From the NCBI RefSeq assembly GCF_036046055.1, contig NZ_CP107939.1, positions 5,890,001 to 5,954,000 on the forward strand: a stretch of DNA of 64,000 nucleotides. Reading direction: 5' to 3'. The DNA comes from Nocardia sp. NBC_00403. GTDB taxonomy: Bacteria; Actinomycetota; Actinomycetes; Mycobacteriales; Mycobacteriaceae. Position 1 is the first letter of the stretch, and each line of letters begins with the position of its first letter. The notes below the pieces were generated by a model, which had not been told where the DNA came from, made no database searches, and saw only the letters and a list, made by a program, of their open reading frames with translations. Of this stretch, positions 45,541 to 54,625 are shown piece by piece. The translations under genes and the position numbers were made by a program.

Positions 45541-45633
45541 CGGCGGTTTGCTGTCCAGATTTCCAAGAAAGCGAACCCACAGCCGCCTGATACTCGTATG
45601 TTTGCCCTACGCAGTGTGGATCGGAGTGGGACA

Positions 45634-47238
45634 GTGCAGACAGCTGGGATAACCGCGGACTATGTGATCGTCGGCTCGGGATCCGCCGGTGCGGTCCTCG
45701 CCAACCGGCTCAGCGACGACCCCGGCACCACCGTCGTGCTGCTCGAGGCGGGGCCGCCCGACAAGAACAAGTTTGCGCACATTCCTGCCGCCTTCGCGAA
45801 ACTATTTCGCACAGAAGTGGATTGGGACTATCTCACCGAGCCGCAGCCGGGGCTGAACAACCGGCAGATCTATTGGCCGCGCGGGAAGATGTTCGGCGGA
45901 TCTTCGTCGATGAACGCGATGATGTGGGTCCGCGGCTTCCGCGCCGACTACGACGAGTGGGCGCTGCTGGCGGGTGAGGAGTGGGGATTCGCCGCCGCGG
46001 TAGAGCAGTACCGGCGCATCGAGAACGTCGAAGAGGCTCAGTACCCGGACGAGGGGGCAGCCGGGCCGCTGCACATCTCGCGGCAGCGCAGTCCGCGCGC
46101 GTCGACAGCCGCTTACCTGACCGCGGTGCAAGAAGCCGGGTTCGCGGTGGAACCGCCGAACCGGCCGCAGCCGGACGGGTTCAGCGAAACCATGGTCACC
46201 CAGCGGGGCGGTCGCCGATGGAGCACGGCAGATGCCTATCTGCGGCCTGCGCTGCGGCGGACAAATCTGACCATCCGGACCGAAGCGCTCGTCTCCCGTG
46301 TTCTTTTCGAACGTGATCCGGCAGGCGCACCGCGCGCAGTCGGCGTGGAATACCTGCAGGGCGCCGCCTCGCACGCGGTCACCGCGCGCCGCGAAGTGAT
46401 CCTCTGCGGCGGCGCAATCAACAGCCCACAACTGCTCATGCTCTCCGGCATCGGCGATCGGGACGAGCTCACCGGGCAGGGCATCGAGGTCGTACACCAT
46501 GCCCCGGAGGTCGGCGCGAATCTGCAAGACCATCTGGTCGCCGGCATCGGCTACGGCGTCGAAGCGGACTCGCTGTTCACCGCGGAGAAGCCGCGCCAGC
46601 TGTTGGATTATCTGATCCGGCACCGCGGCATGCTCACCTCCAATGTCGGTGAGGCCTACGGGTTCGTGCGCAGCCGATCCGATCTCGACCTGCCCGACCT
46701 GGAATTGATCTTCGCGCCGGCGCCCTTCTATTACGAAGGGCTGCTCGACCCCACAGAGCACGGCGTCATGCTGGCGACGGTACTGCTGCGGCCGCACAGC
46801 CGCGGCCGCGTCACCCTCGCCTCGGGCGACCCGACGGCGAAACCGGTCATCGATCCCAGATATCTCTCCGACAGTGCGGGGGCCGACCGCGCCGCTCTCA
46901 TGTCCGGACTGCGGACCTGCGCCGAACTGGCGGCATCGCCTGCGATGAAAGCGATACTCGGGCCGTTGATCTATCCGCCGCAAGCGCCGAGCGAGATGGA
47001 AGCAGCCCTCGAGCTGGCGCTGAACGGCTACTCACACACCCTCTACCACCCGGTGGGCACCTGCCGGATGGGTACCGACGAAGCAAGCGTGGTCACACCG
47101 CGACTGGAAGTCCGTGGCGTGCACGGACTTCGGGTCGCCGATGCGTCGGTGATGCCGCTGCTCATCCGTGGCCACACCCATGCGCCGAGCGTTTTCGTCG
47201 GCGAACAAGCGGCCAAGTTCCTCAGCGCAGGGCGCTGA
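45634..47238 (+). CDS. GMC-family FAD oxidoreductase (choline dehydrogenase-like)
   Basis: 534 aa from GTG 45634 (GGAG nine bases upstream); longer starts at 45598 and 45532 are in frame. FAD motif YVIVGSGSAGAVLANRLSDD at 10-29, the GMC signature 1 region RGKMFGGSSSMNAMMWVRGF, and signature 2 GGAINSPQLLMLSGIG. The active-site pair is H472 in YHPVGTCRMG and H516 in HTHAPSVFVGE, where many family members have Asn. GMC enzymes oxidise primary or secondary alcohols. The substrate is unknown. Confidence 0.85.
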   Translation: MQTAGITADYVIVGSGSAGAVLANRLSDDPGTTVVLLEAGPPDKNKFAHIPAAFAKLFRTEVDWDYLTEPQPGLNNRQIYWPRGKMFGGSSSMNAMMWVRGFRADYDEWALLAGEEWGFAAAVEQYRRIENVEEAQYPDEGAAGPLHISRQRSPRASTAAYLTAVQEAGFAVEPPNRPQPDGFSETMVTQRGGRRWSTADAYLRPALRRTNLTIRTEALVSRVLFERDPAGAPRAVGVEYLQGAASHAVTARREVILCGGAINSPQLLMLSGIGDRDELTGQGIEVVHHAPEVGANLQDHLVAGIGYGVEADSLFTAEKPRQLLDYLIRHRGMLTSNVGEAYGFVRSRSDLDLPDLELIFAPAPFYYEGLLDPTEHGVMLATVLLRPHSRGRVTLASGDPTAKPVIDPRYLSDSAGADRAALMSGLRTCAELAASPAMKAILGPLIYPPQAPSEMEAALELALNGYSHTLYHPVGTCRMGTDEASVVTPRLEVRGVHGLRVADASVMPLLIRGHTHAPSVFVGEQAAKFLSAGR

Positions 47239-47657
47239 CCACTTCAGCACCAGGAAACTCGATTCTGCGCGGAGCATCCGCGTCCATCTCGGCGAGCGAG
47301 CCAGAAGAATGTACCGACGTCCTCGACGAATAACTCCGAAGGCGGCGGCGTGGTCGGCGCGCGATGGCTTATGCCATTGGTCCGTGCCGAGAGTTTCTCG
47401 ATGAGCAGGGCGCACAGTGCCGCAGGCGAACCCACCGCGCCGCAGTCGGCGGCCTGCGGCCGAGTGGCGCGCAATCGGGAGTGCCCGATTTTCTGACCAG
47501 CGGCCTGCTCGAGAGGGCGCGTGTGCGGTATGAGGTCGGCGCTGGTGACGGAATCGCCGCCCATTCCCGGCGTCGGGGATTCCCCTTCGTGGACGAAACA
47601 ACGTAATGAAGTAATCATTATTCAGTTGGACCGCTAGACAGAGAAACAGGAGCAGGA
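47239..47657. other. gap with a possible epoxide-hydrolase scrap
   Basis: Apart from the minus-strand fragment at 47373-47486 (separate entry) nothing is recognisable. The last 20 bases hold the AGGAG ribosome site for the fusion protein. Confidence 0.4.
47373..47486 (-). pseudogene. epoxide hydrolase-type fragment
   Basis: The minus strand reads IGHSRLRATRPQAADCGAVG then SPAALCALLIEKLSARTN. It resembles the segment YxxIQxTRPQTLxxGLxDSPAGLxAWIxEKFxxWTD of microsomal-type epoxide hydrolases, at about half of the positions, with apparent substitutions from decay. The call is tentative. Confidence 0.4.
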
Positions 47658-49391
47658 GTGCACAACGAACTGGAGTCCTTGCTGACCCGGGCCCTGACGC
47701 TCGACCGGCACTTCGCCAAGCTTATGGAAGGCCACCCGGCAGGAAGCGCTGCGCCCCTGCAAGATTCGGTGATCCGACCACTGACGGAAGCGTTCACCGA
47801 GATGACCGGCCGGGGCCCCGACGTCAACGCCGACGACGAAACCGGAGCAGAAACCACAGACCAGGTGTGGCAGCTGGCGCGCGACATTACCCGATTCCGC
47901 GGCAACCCCGGACTACCGACCGGGGTCCAGGAGGCCACCGCCGCCCTTCAACACCTGGCCGTCCTGTCCGCCGACGACCCGGACGCTCGCGTGGCCGAGC
48001 TCACCGCGCTCCAGTCGGGCCTGGAATCCCAGATCCAGGTTGCCCCCGACGGGCCGTACCTGGTCACCAACGCCACCAAGATCACCGACTGGCTCGGGGT
48101 GGCCATCCGAACGCTTCCACAGCTGGCCCTGTGCCGCTGTGGAGCTTCGGAGACCAAACCGCTCTGCGACGGCAGCCATGCCCGCATCGGATTCAGCGGC
48201 GACAAAGATCCGCAGCGGGTGCCCGACAGCCGGGAAACCTACGAAGGCGTTGCGGTCACCGTTCTCGACAACCGCGGCCTGTGTGCCCACTCCGGGTTCT
48301 GCACCGATCGGTTGCCGAACGTATTCCGTGCTAGCGCAGAACCTTTCGTCGCACCGAGCGGCGGCCGGATGGACGAGATCAAACGGGCGGCACGAGCCTG
48401 CCCCTCCGGCGCTCTCGGTTACGCAATCGACGGTAAGGAGGGCGACGCCCCGGCCAGGGAACCCGCGATCGAAGTATCGAAGGACGGCCCGTACCGGATC
48501 TCCGGTGGCATCCCGCTGGTCGATTGCGGCCAACGCAACACGGGCGCGTCGAGCGAGCACTACAGCCTCTGCCGGTGTGGGCACTCGCAGAACAAGCCGT
48601 TCTGCAGTGGGATGCACTATTACGTCGGATTCGCCGATCCGGTGCCCTCCGAGGAGCCGACGCTGTTCGAGTGGGCAGGCGGCCTGCCTGCGCTCACCCG
48701 GATGACGCACATCTTCTACGGCAAGTACGTCCCCGAAGATCCGCTACTCGCACCGCTTTTCGCCAGCATGTCACCCGATCATCCCGAGCGCGTGGCCGCC
48801 TGGCTCGGCGAGACCTTCGGCGGACCGAAGCTGTACACCGAGATGTACGGTGGCTACGAGCACATGGTCGCCGAGCACGCGGGCAAGGCGCTCACCGAGG
48901 AGTGGCGGGCGCGGTGGGCGCAGCTCATCTCTCGTGCCGCGGATGACGCCGGGTTACCGACCGACGCGGAATTCCGGGCCGCATTCGCCGCCTATATCGA
49001 GTGGGGATCGCGTATCGCACTGGAGAATTCGCAACCGGGCGCAACTCCACCGCCACACATGCCGGTGCCACGGTGGTGGTGGGTATGCAACGCCACACCC
49101 GGGTCCCGGGTTTCCGCCCTCACACCTCCCGCCGATGCCGACCACACCATCGAACTACCGAGCCCGGACGAACCGGTCAGCTTCGACCGGCACATCAAAC
49201 CGCTGTTCCGGGCGATGGACCGCAAATCGATGAGCTTCGTCTTCGATCTGTGGTCGCACACCGACGTCGTACAGCACGCCGCCGGCATCCTCGACCGACT
49301 CCAGCAAGGATCCATGCCCTGCGACGGCCGCTGGCCCCAAGACCATATCGATGTCTTCGCCCGCTGGATCGCCGACGCCACTCCCGAATAA
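47658..49391 (+). CDS. multidomain redox protein: CDGSH - 4Fe4S - CDGSH - truncated globin
   Basis: 577 aa, GTG 47658 with AGGAG. Residues 1-125 are helical, of unknown fold. At 155-180 is a CDGSH domain with 2Fe-2S ligands C159, C161, C170 and H174 (CRCGASETKPLCDGSH). At 195-258 is a YjdI/Fer4_19-like mono-cluster domain with C209, C215 and C248 (CAHSGFC, ACPSGAL). At 272-325 is a second CDGSH domain (CRCGHSQNKPFCSGMH; C305, C307, C316, H320). At 340-455 is a group II truncated haemoglobin (LTRMTHIFYGKYVPEDPLLA; likely proximal H407 in AEHAGKALTEEW). The last 70 residues carry PGSMPCDG-like QGSMPCDGRWPQDHIDVFAR. The chain of Fe-S centres next to a haem suggests electron transfer to a globin that handles O2 or NO; this is inference. 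No signal peptide. It stands alone in the genome context. Confidence 0.8.
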   Translation: MHNELESLLTRALTLDRHFAKLMEGHPAGSAAPLQDSVIRPLTEAFTEMTGRGPDVNADDETGAETTDQVWQLARDITRFRGNPGLPTGVQEATAALQHLAVLSADDPDARVAELTALQSGLESQIQVAPDGPYLVTNATKITDWLGVAIRTLPQLALCRCGASETKPLCDGSHARIGFSGDKDPQRVPDSRETYEGVAVTVLDNRGLCAHSGFCTDRLPNVFRASAEPFVAPSGGRMDEIKRAARACPSGALGYAIDGKEGDAPAREPAIEVSKDGPYRISGGIPLVDCGQRNTGASSEHYSLCRCGHSQNKPFCSGMHYYVGFADPVPSEEPTLFEWAGGLPALTRMTHIFYGKYVPEDPLLAPLFASMSPDHPERVAAWLGETFGGPKLYTEMYGGYEHMVAEHAGKALTEEWRARWAQLISRAADDAGLPTDAEFRAAFAAYIEWGSRIALENSQPGATPPPHMPVPRWWWVCNATPGSRVSALTPPADADHTIELPSPDEPVSFDRHIKPLFRAMDRKSMSFVFDLWSHTDVVQHAAGILDRLQQGSMPCDGRWPQDHIDVFARWIADATPE

Positions 49392-49518
49392 CACTCGCGG
49401 CTGCACCGCTCTGCCCTACCGGGGTAGAGCGGACCGCGGCCGGTGCGGTCCGACCTCGATAATCGGTGGTGGCGGGCTCGGGTTCCGCGCTAGCGTGACA
49501 GCCTCGAAGGGAGACACT

Positions 49519-49845
49519 GTGACGCTGCCGAAGAAGGGTGCCCGGCGCATCGTCGTCGATGGGACCGCGTACCGATGGCGCGTCCGGCGACGGCCGACCT
49601 ATATGCAAGGAATCGCGCTGACACGCATGACCTTTGCCGTCGAGCATGCCGCCCATCCCGGCACCACGTTGGTCGTCGACACCGGCCACGCTCATCCCCG
49701 CAACTGGATGGACATTCCCCCGGTTTCCATCCGTCCGGCCGACGTTGCCACCAGCATACGTCTGGGACTGGCACGCGGATGGCAGCCATCTTTCCCCGGT
49801 TCACCTTTCATGCTGGCCCGGTCGAGCAGCGCCACCTCGCCCTGA
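49519..49845 (+). CDS. conserved hypothetical protein, 108 aa
   Basis: GTG 49519 follows AAGGGAGA. The text looks coding: KGARRIVVDGTAYRWRVRRR, PTYMQGIALTRMTFAVEHAA, PRNWMDIPPVSIRPADVATS, IRLGLARGWQPSFPGSPF. Proteins of this shape are found singly in several actinobacteria; no domain with known function is visible. Confidence 0.65.
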   Translation: MTLPKKGARRIVVDGTAYRWRVRRRPTYMQGIALTRMTFAVEHAAHPGTTLVVDTGHAHPRNWMDIPPVSIRPADVATSIRLGLARGWQPSFPGSPFMLARSSSATSP

Positions 49846-49884
49846 TCACGGGTCGAAGCGCTCGACACGGTAGAAAGGTCGGTC

Positions 49885-50652
49885 GTGTCGGGTGACGAGT
49901 GGTTCGGACAGCGATCATGGGGCGTGCGCTTCGAGTGGGGTGTGGCGGGTGCACTGGCTTTGGCGCCCGGGAGCGCGTGTGTGGTGATTGTCGACGTGTT
50001 GTCGTTCACCACATCGGTTTCGGTGGCCGTCGAGGCGGGCACGGAGGTCATTCCTTACCCGTGGCGCAACGACAGTGCTGCCGAATTCGCCGAGCGACAC
50101 AATGCGGAAGTCGCCGTCGGGCGGCGTGCGGTCAGCGCACAGCAGCCTTGGTCGTTGTCGCCTGCCGCTTTGCGGCGCGCGCCGACAGCACGGCGCTTGG
50201 TGTTGCCCTCTCCCAACGGTTCGGCCATCGCGGCGGCGGTGGCGGGAGTGCCGGTGGTCGCCGGGTCGCTGCGGAATGCCGATGCAGTCGCTGCGTGGAT
50301 TCACCGGCAGGGGTGGGGCACACCGGAGCTGCCGGTCACGGTGATCGCCGCGGGCGAGCATTGGCCGGGACAGCCGGTGCTCCGCCCCGCGGTCGAGGAC
50401 CTGCTCGGTGCGGGCGCGATCATCCACGGGCTGAACCAGCGCGGTGCGAGCGCGCTGTCACCGGAGGCACTCGTCGCCGAGGCGAGCTACACCGATGTGG
50501 AGATCGCGACCATCGTCATCGAGTGTTCCTCCGGTCGTGAGCTCACGGAAGGCGGGTTCGCCGAAGACGTCGCGATTGCCACCGAACTCGATACCACCGA
50601 CGTAGTGCCGCTGCTCGTCGACGGCGTCTTCATCGATGGCCGGCGCAGGTGA
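49885..50652 (+). CDS. comB: 2-phosphosulfolactate phosphatase-like (ComB) protein
   Basis: 255 aa, GTG 49885. ComB landmarks: ACVVIVDVLSFTTSVSVAVE with the Asp of the DVLRA-like motif, RLVLPSPNGSAIAAAVAGVP, and VVAGSLRNADAVAAWI. In archaea ComB hydrolyses 2-phospho-3-sulfolactate on the way to coenzyme M. Bacterial homologues are widespread and mostly of unknown substrate, so the name denotes family, not proven activity. No other coenzyme M genes are seen. Confidence 0.75.
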   Translation: MSGDEWFGQRSWGVRFEWGVAGALALAPGSACVVIVDVLSFTTSVSVAVEAGTEVIPYPWRNDSAAEFAERHNAEVAVGRRAVSAQQPWSLSPAALRRAPTARRLVLPSPNGSAIAAAVAGVPVVAGSLRNADAVAAWIHRQGWGTPELPVTVIAAGEHWPGQPVLRPAVEDLLGAGAIIHGLNQRGASALSPEALVAEASYTDVEIATIVIECSSGRELTEGGFAEDVAIATELDTTDVVPLLVDGVFIDGRRR

Positions 50653-50760
50653 TCACGGCGTAAATCGTCACCCGCGACTTCTTCGGCGCTGACGACTGTG
50701 TTCCTGGCGCCGGCGCCGACCCTTCAGCCGGGCGCCGGGAAAGGCTCGCGTGGTCTCCGT

Positions 50761-50836
50761 AGCATCAGCATCAGCATCAGCATCAGCATCAGCATCAGCA
50801 TCAGCATCAGCATCAGCATCAGCATCAGCATCAGCA
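50761..50836. repeat. AGCATC hexanucleotide tandem array
   Basis: Twelve perfect copies of AGCATC plus four bases, without a mismatch. It lies 109 bases after the ComB stop and about 110 bases before the stop of the DoxX gene on the other strand, so it is outside recognised genes. In the plus frames it would encode (Ser-Ile)n or (Ser-Ala)n, in the minus frame (Leu-Met)n. Confidence 0.9.
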
Positions 50837-50946
50837 AGGATGCCGAATTGGCATGGCGTGCAACATTGCTCGCGCTGCGCCAGTGCGCAGCGCGTGTCTC
50901 CGCATCGGCCGCCTCTCGGGTTCCTACGTCGTTGTGGGCGGCGGGC

Positions 50947-51294
50947 TCATGCGGCCACGAAGAGGCCGAGAGATCCGGCTGCAAGCACGAGCCACGGCAG
51001 CGGGTAGGCGATGTCGGAGTACCAGCGGGCGCGCACGATGGTAACGACCGCACCGAGGAAATACAGAACCAAGCCGATAGCGGCAGCCAAGCCGATGGGA
51101 GGGATGGCGAGGCCGACCAGGAGGCCGAGCGCGCCGATGGCTTTGATGACACCCAGCAGGCCGAGCACCTGCGCAGGGATGCCGTAGTTCTGCATGTTGT
51201 CCAGCAGCCACTGCGGCCGGACAACATCGATGGCTGCCGCGACCGCGGCTGCCACCGCGGCGAGAACGGTGACGACGATGTAGGCGATATGCAC
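50947..51294 (-). CDS. DoxX-like membrane protein
   Basis: 115 aa from GTG 51294, preceded by AGGAGGG. Four membrane segments (IAYIVVTVLAAVAAAVAAAI, VLGLLGVIKAIGALGLLVGL, IGLAAAIGLVLYFLGAVVTI, PLPWLVLAAGSLGLFVAA). The pattern of a helix pair with GLLKxxGALGLL is DoxX-like. Some DoxX proteins take part in thiol or redox homeostasis. It is divergent from the SigJ-type gene and similar to the DoxX gene at 52322, so both may be controlled by that sigma factor. Confidence 0.8.
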   Translation of the reverse strand: MHIAYIVVTVLAAVAAAVAAAIDVVRPQWLLDNMQNYGIPAQVLGLLGVIKAIGALGLLVGLAIPPIGLAAAIGLVLYFLGAVVTIVRARWYSDIAYPLPWLVLAAGSLGLFVAA

Positions 51295-51389
51295 GGGAAA
51301 TACCCTCCTGTTCGATGGCACCCGAGGTCTGCGATCGTGATGGGGCCCGCGAAGCGCCGCACCCGCGGTCACTCGGGCGGTGTTGAGTT

Positions 51390-51405
51390 CGTCATCCAGA
51401 TGACG
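51390..51405. promoter_or_regulatory. 16-bp palindrome upstream of the sigma factor
   Basis: CGTCATC-CA-GATGACG is a perfect inverted repeat 24 bases before the ATG of the SigJ-type gene and about 95 bases from the DoxX start. It could be a binding site for a repressor or an overlapping promoter element. Confidence 0.45.
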
Positions 51406-51429
51406 GATGGCGACGAGGAAAGGTGACCG

Positions 51430-52308
51430 ATGCACGCACAGGATTTGCTGGCGCGCCGATTCGAAACGCATCGCGACCACCTGCGGTCGATTGCCTATCG
51501 GATGCTCGGGTCTTCGAGCGAAGCCGAAGATGCGGTTCAGGAGGCATGGCTGCGGCTGGCGCTGTCCGACACCGGCGATATGGAGAATTTGGCGGGTTGG
51601 CTGACGACGGTCGTCTCACGGATCTGCCTGGACATGCTGCGATCGCGAGCCGCGCGACGCGAAGACCCCGTGGACTCCATCGCCGATCACGGCGACACGG
51701 CCTACGACAGCGACCCGGAACACGAAGCCGTGCTTATTGATTCGGTGGGGCGCGCGCTGCTGGTGGTGCTGGACACCCTCGGCCCCGACGAGCGGGTGGC
51801 GTTCGTGTTGCACGACATGTTCGCGGTGCCGTTCGATCAGATCGCGCCGATCGTGCGGCGCACGACTGCCACCACCAAGAGACTCGCGAGCCGGGCCCGA
51901 TCGCGCGCACGCGGTGACGCGACCGCATCCAGCGCCGAACTCGCCGAGCAGCGCCATGTCGTCGAGGCGTTCCTCGCCGCCGCACGCAGTGGTGACCTCG
52001 CTGCTTTGCTGGTGGTATTGGCACCGGAGGTGGTGCGCACCGCTGATCCGGCCGCGCTGCCCGCCGGAATGGCCTTGGTTGCCCGTGGCGCGGATGCCGT
52101 GGCGAAAGAGACTCTGGTGCTTCGCAGGCGCTCGCAGGTCGCCGCCCTTGCCCTGGTCAACGGCACAGTCGGCATCATTGTGGCGCCGCGCGGTCGGCTG
52201 TTGCTTGCGCTCACGGTGACCGTCGAAGGCGATCGGATCGCGGCCTACGAGGTGTACGCCGATCCGGCTCGCCTGCGGCAGCTCGAGCTGGCCGTGCTTC
52301 CTGACTGA
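51430..52308 (+). CDS. sigJ: SigJ-type ECF sigma factor with SnoaL-like C-terminus
   Basis: 292 aa. Sigma region 2: HLRSIAYRMLGSSSEAEDAV, QEAWLRLALSDTGDMENLAG, WLTTVVSRICLDMLRSRAAR. Region 4: LDTLGPDERVAFVLHDMFAV, PFDQIAPIVRRTTATTKRLA. A C-terminal extension of about 100 residues (EAFLAAARSGDLAALLVVLA ... LLALTVTVEGDRIAAYEVYA) has the SnoaL-like fold used instead of an anti-sigma factor in SigJ/ECF41-like factors. Flanked on both sides by DoxX-like genes pointing toward or away from it. Confidence 0.9.
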   Translation: MHAQDLLARRFETHRDHLRSIAYRMLGSSSEAEDAVQEAWLRLALSDTGDMENLAGWLTTVVSRICLDMLRSRAARREDPVDSIADHGDTAYDSDPEHEAVLIDSVGRALLVVLDTLGPDERVAFVLHDMFAVPFDQIAPIVRRTTATTKRLASRARSRARGDATASSAELAEQRHVVEAFLAAARSGDLAALLVVLAPEVVRTADPAALPAGMALVARGADAVAKETLVLRRRSQVAALALVNGTVGIIVAPRGRLLLALTVTVEGDRIAAYEVYADPARLRQLELAVLPD

Positions 52309-52321
52309 CCGTCGAACCGGT

Positions 52322-52672
52322 TCACGCAGTGGCGATACGCAGCACAAGTGCGACGATCGACAGGATCAGAATGGCTGCGGGCACAGGCATGCCCTTCCAG
52401 TCCTTGGACTTCACGTGGAAGCCGATACCGCCGAGAAAGTAGAGAATCAGCCCGACCGCGGCAGCAATCCCGACCGGCGCGAACCACAGGCCGATGAGCA
52501 GACCCGTCGCACCCGCGAGCAGCAGTGCGGCCAATGGATTCAGCCATCTCTCCGGCACCCCGATGGCGGCATACCCCTCGACGAACTGCGGGCGCCGAGT
52601 GATCTTGAAGAACGCCGACATGGACAACATGCCGGCAAGCAATACAGAAATAATGACGGTCGCAACGAACAT
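52322..52672 (-). CDS. DoxX-like membrane protein (second copy)
   Basis: 116 aa with four membrane segments (VATVIISVLLAGMLSMSAFF, LAALLLAGATGLLIGLWFAP, GIAAAVGLILYFLGGIGFHV, AAILILSIVALVLRIATA). It is convergent with the sigma factor gene, with a 13-base gap. Upstream (52690-52704) lies the small palindrome GTCACT-CCC-AGTGAC. It shares the GLxLYFLG motif with the other DoxX protein. Confidence 0.8.
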   Translation of the reverse strand: MFVATVIISVLLAGMLSMSAFFKITRRPQFVEGYAAIGVPERWLNPLAALLLAGATGLLIGLWFAPVGIAAAVGLILYFLGGIGFHVKSKDWKGMPVPAAILILSIVALVLRIATA

Positions 52673-52796
52673 AATGCGTCTCCTCGAATGTCACTCCCAG
52701 TGACTGCGTTCAATGTAGGTCGTCGCGACGATCTACGGAACACGAATAGCGGTCGGCAAGCCACGGAATGCCTGCGCCTCCATACGGTCCGGTGCC

Positions 52797-53558
52797 CTAC
52801 CCGGTCTTACGGCCGACGACGAACACTCGGCGGAAAGGCAGCCAGGTGGTGCCGTCGGTGTGGCGCGGGTATTCCGCCCGCAGGAGTGGGGCGAGTTGTG
52901 CGGTGAATTCTTGCCATTCGGTGTCGTCGATCACATCGCGAACGGGACGTAGGGCAGTTCCGGTGAGCCATTCCAGTACGGGGTCTTCACCCTCGAGGCG
53001 CTGGAGGTAGGTGGTTTCCCATGCGTCGATCTGACAACGTGTGAGTAGCCGGGCGTATCCATCTGGGTCGAGCACCGCTCGCGGTTCGAGGATGCCCGAC
53101 GGGGCAAGTTCCGCGCGCCACCGATCCCGGGACGCCAGTTCGCGGATTGTTCGGTGGGACGGCGCGTCGAAGTTGCCGGGAACTTGGAAGGCCAGCCAGG
53201 CTCCCGAAGGCATGCGGTCGACCCATCGTGGCAGCAGGGTGGTGTGGGTCGGCCCCCATTGCAACACGGCATTGCAGATCACGACGTCGGTATCAGGGGC
53301 AGGGTGCCACGCTTCGACGGTGCCGAGGGTGGCGTCGACACCGCGATCTCGTGCGGCCGCGACCATGTCGGGTGAGGAGTCGGATGCCTCGATGACCGCT
53401 CCCGGCCAGCGCTGGGCGAGTGCGAGGGTCAGATGACCCGGCCCGCATCCGAGATCAACTACCCGGCGCGGCTGTTCGGCGGCCACGCGGTTCAGCAGAT
53501 CGAAGAACGCGCGTGAACGGTGATCGTCGAACGCAAGGTACTTCTCGGGATCCCACAT
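52797..53558 (-). CDS. tam: trans-aconitate 2-methyltransferase
   Basis: 253 aa, SAM-dependent class I methyltransferase. N-terminal MWDPEKYLAFDDHRSRAFFD, SAM motif RRVVDLGCGPGHLTLALAQR (33-50), motif II DVVICNAVLQWGPTH, and the C-terminal lid with DPVLEWLTGTALRPVRDVID. Tam methylates trans-aconitate, relieving inhibition of aconitase. Upstream (53583-53605) is GTACGGACGTAC, a near-palindrome of the TetR-operator kind. Confidence 0.85.
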   Translation of the reverse strand: MWDPEKYLAFDDHRSRAFFDLLNRVAAEQPRRVVDLGCGPGHLTLALAQRWPGAVIEASDSSPDMVAAARDRGVDATLGTVEAWHPAPDTDVVICNAVLQWGPTHTTLLPRWVDRMPSGAWLAFQVPGNFDAPSHRTIRELASRDRWRAELAPSGILEPRAVLDPDGYARLLTRCQIDAWETTYLQRLEGEDPVLEWLTGTALRPVRDVIDDTEWQEFTAQLAPLLRAEYPRHTDGTTWLPFRRVFVVGRKTG

Positions 53559-53613
53559 CGGACCTCCAAGTCATTGGATCGCGTCAAACCGTACGGACGT
53601 ACTGTAAAGCACG

Positions 53614-53762
53614 GTGAGCACTAAGGCCAGCACCTACCGCAGGAACCCCGTCACATCAGCACTCGTCAACGAGGCTTACCCCAACGGGATCGCCCCGAAG
53701 GCAGGCCGATCGATGCCCGACCAGGCGTTCACACTCGGCGTCGAACGGTTCCGTCGGCGTCG
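53614..53762 (+). pseudogene. TetR-family regulator C-terminal scrap
   Basis: The plus strand reads VTSALVNEAYPNGIAPKAGR then SMPDQAFTLGVERFRR. It resembles the C-terminal end EAYPxLxxLxxxRSxxxxFxFGVERILDGIE of TetR proteins. Nothing of the DNA-binding domain is left. It sits next to a TetR-operator-like dyad, so a former tetR-tam unit may have been deleted. Confidence 0.45.
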
Positions 53763-54476
<714 letters not shown>

Positions 54477-54501
54477 GGCCGCAACCCCCCGTTCGACCAG
54501 C

Positions 54502-54537
54502 ACGGCCCTGTCACGCGGATTCCGCCGACAGGGCCGT
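54502..54537 (+). terminator. terminator hairpin after the Rpf gene
   Basis: ACGGCCCTGTC (54502-54512) pairs with GACAGGGCCGT (54527-54537); 11-bp perfect stem, 14-base loop, followed by TTCTG. Confidence 0.75.
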
Positions 54538-54625
54538 TCTGCGTCACCAGCCGGAACGCGCTCTTGCTTACTTGCTCCGACACTGATGGCATTACTGAAA
54601 CCTGTGTCAGTCCAAGGAGGCGCGC

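Noticed and set aside
49885..50652. Coenzyme M biosynthesis locus
   Set aside because: Only the ComB-like gene is present; no ComA, ComC or related genes nearby.
50761..50836. AGCATC array as a CRISPR array
   Set aside because: Units are 6 bp, contiguous and without spacers; no cas genes in the window.
50698..51426. Long plus-strand frame through the AGCATC array giving a poly-(Ser-Ile) protein
   Set aside because: It runs antisense across the DoxX gene, lacks a ribosome site, and is open only because of GC bias and the repeat.
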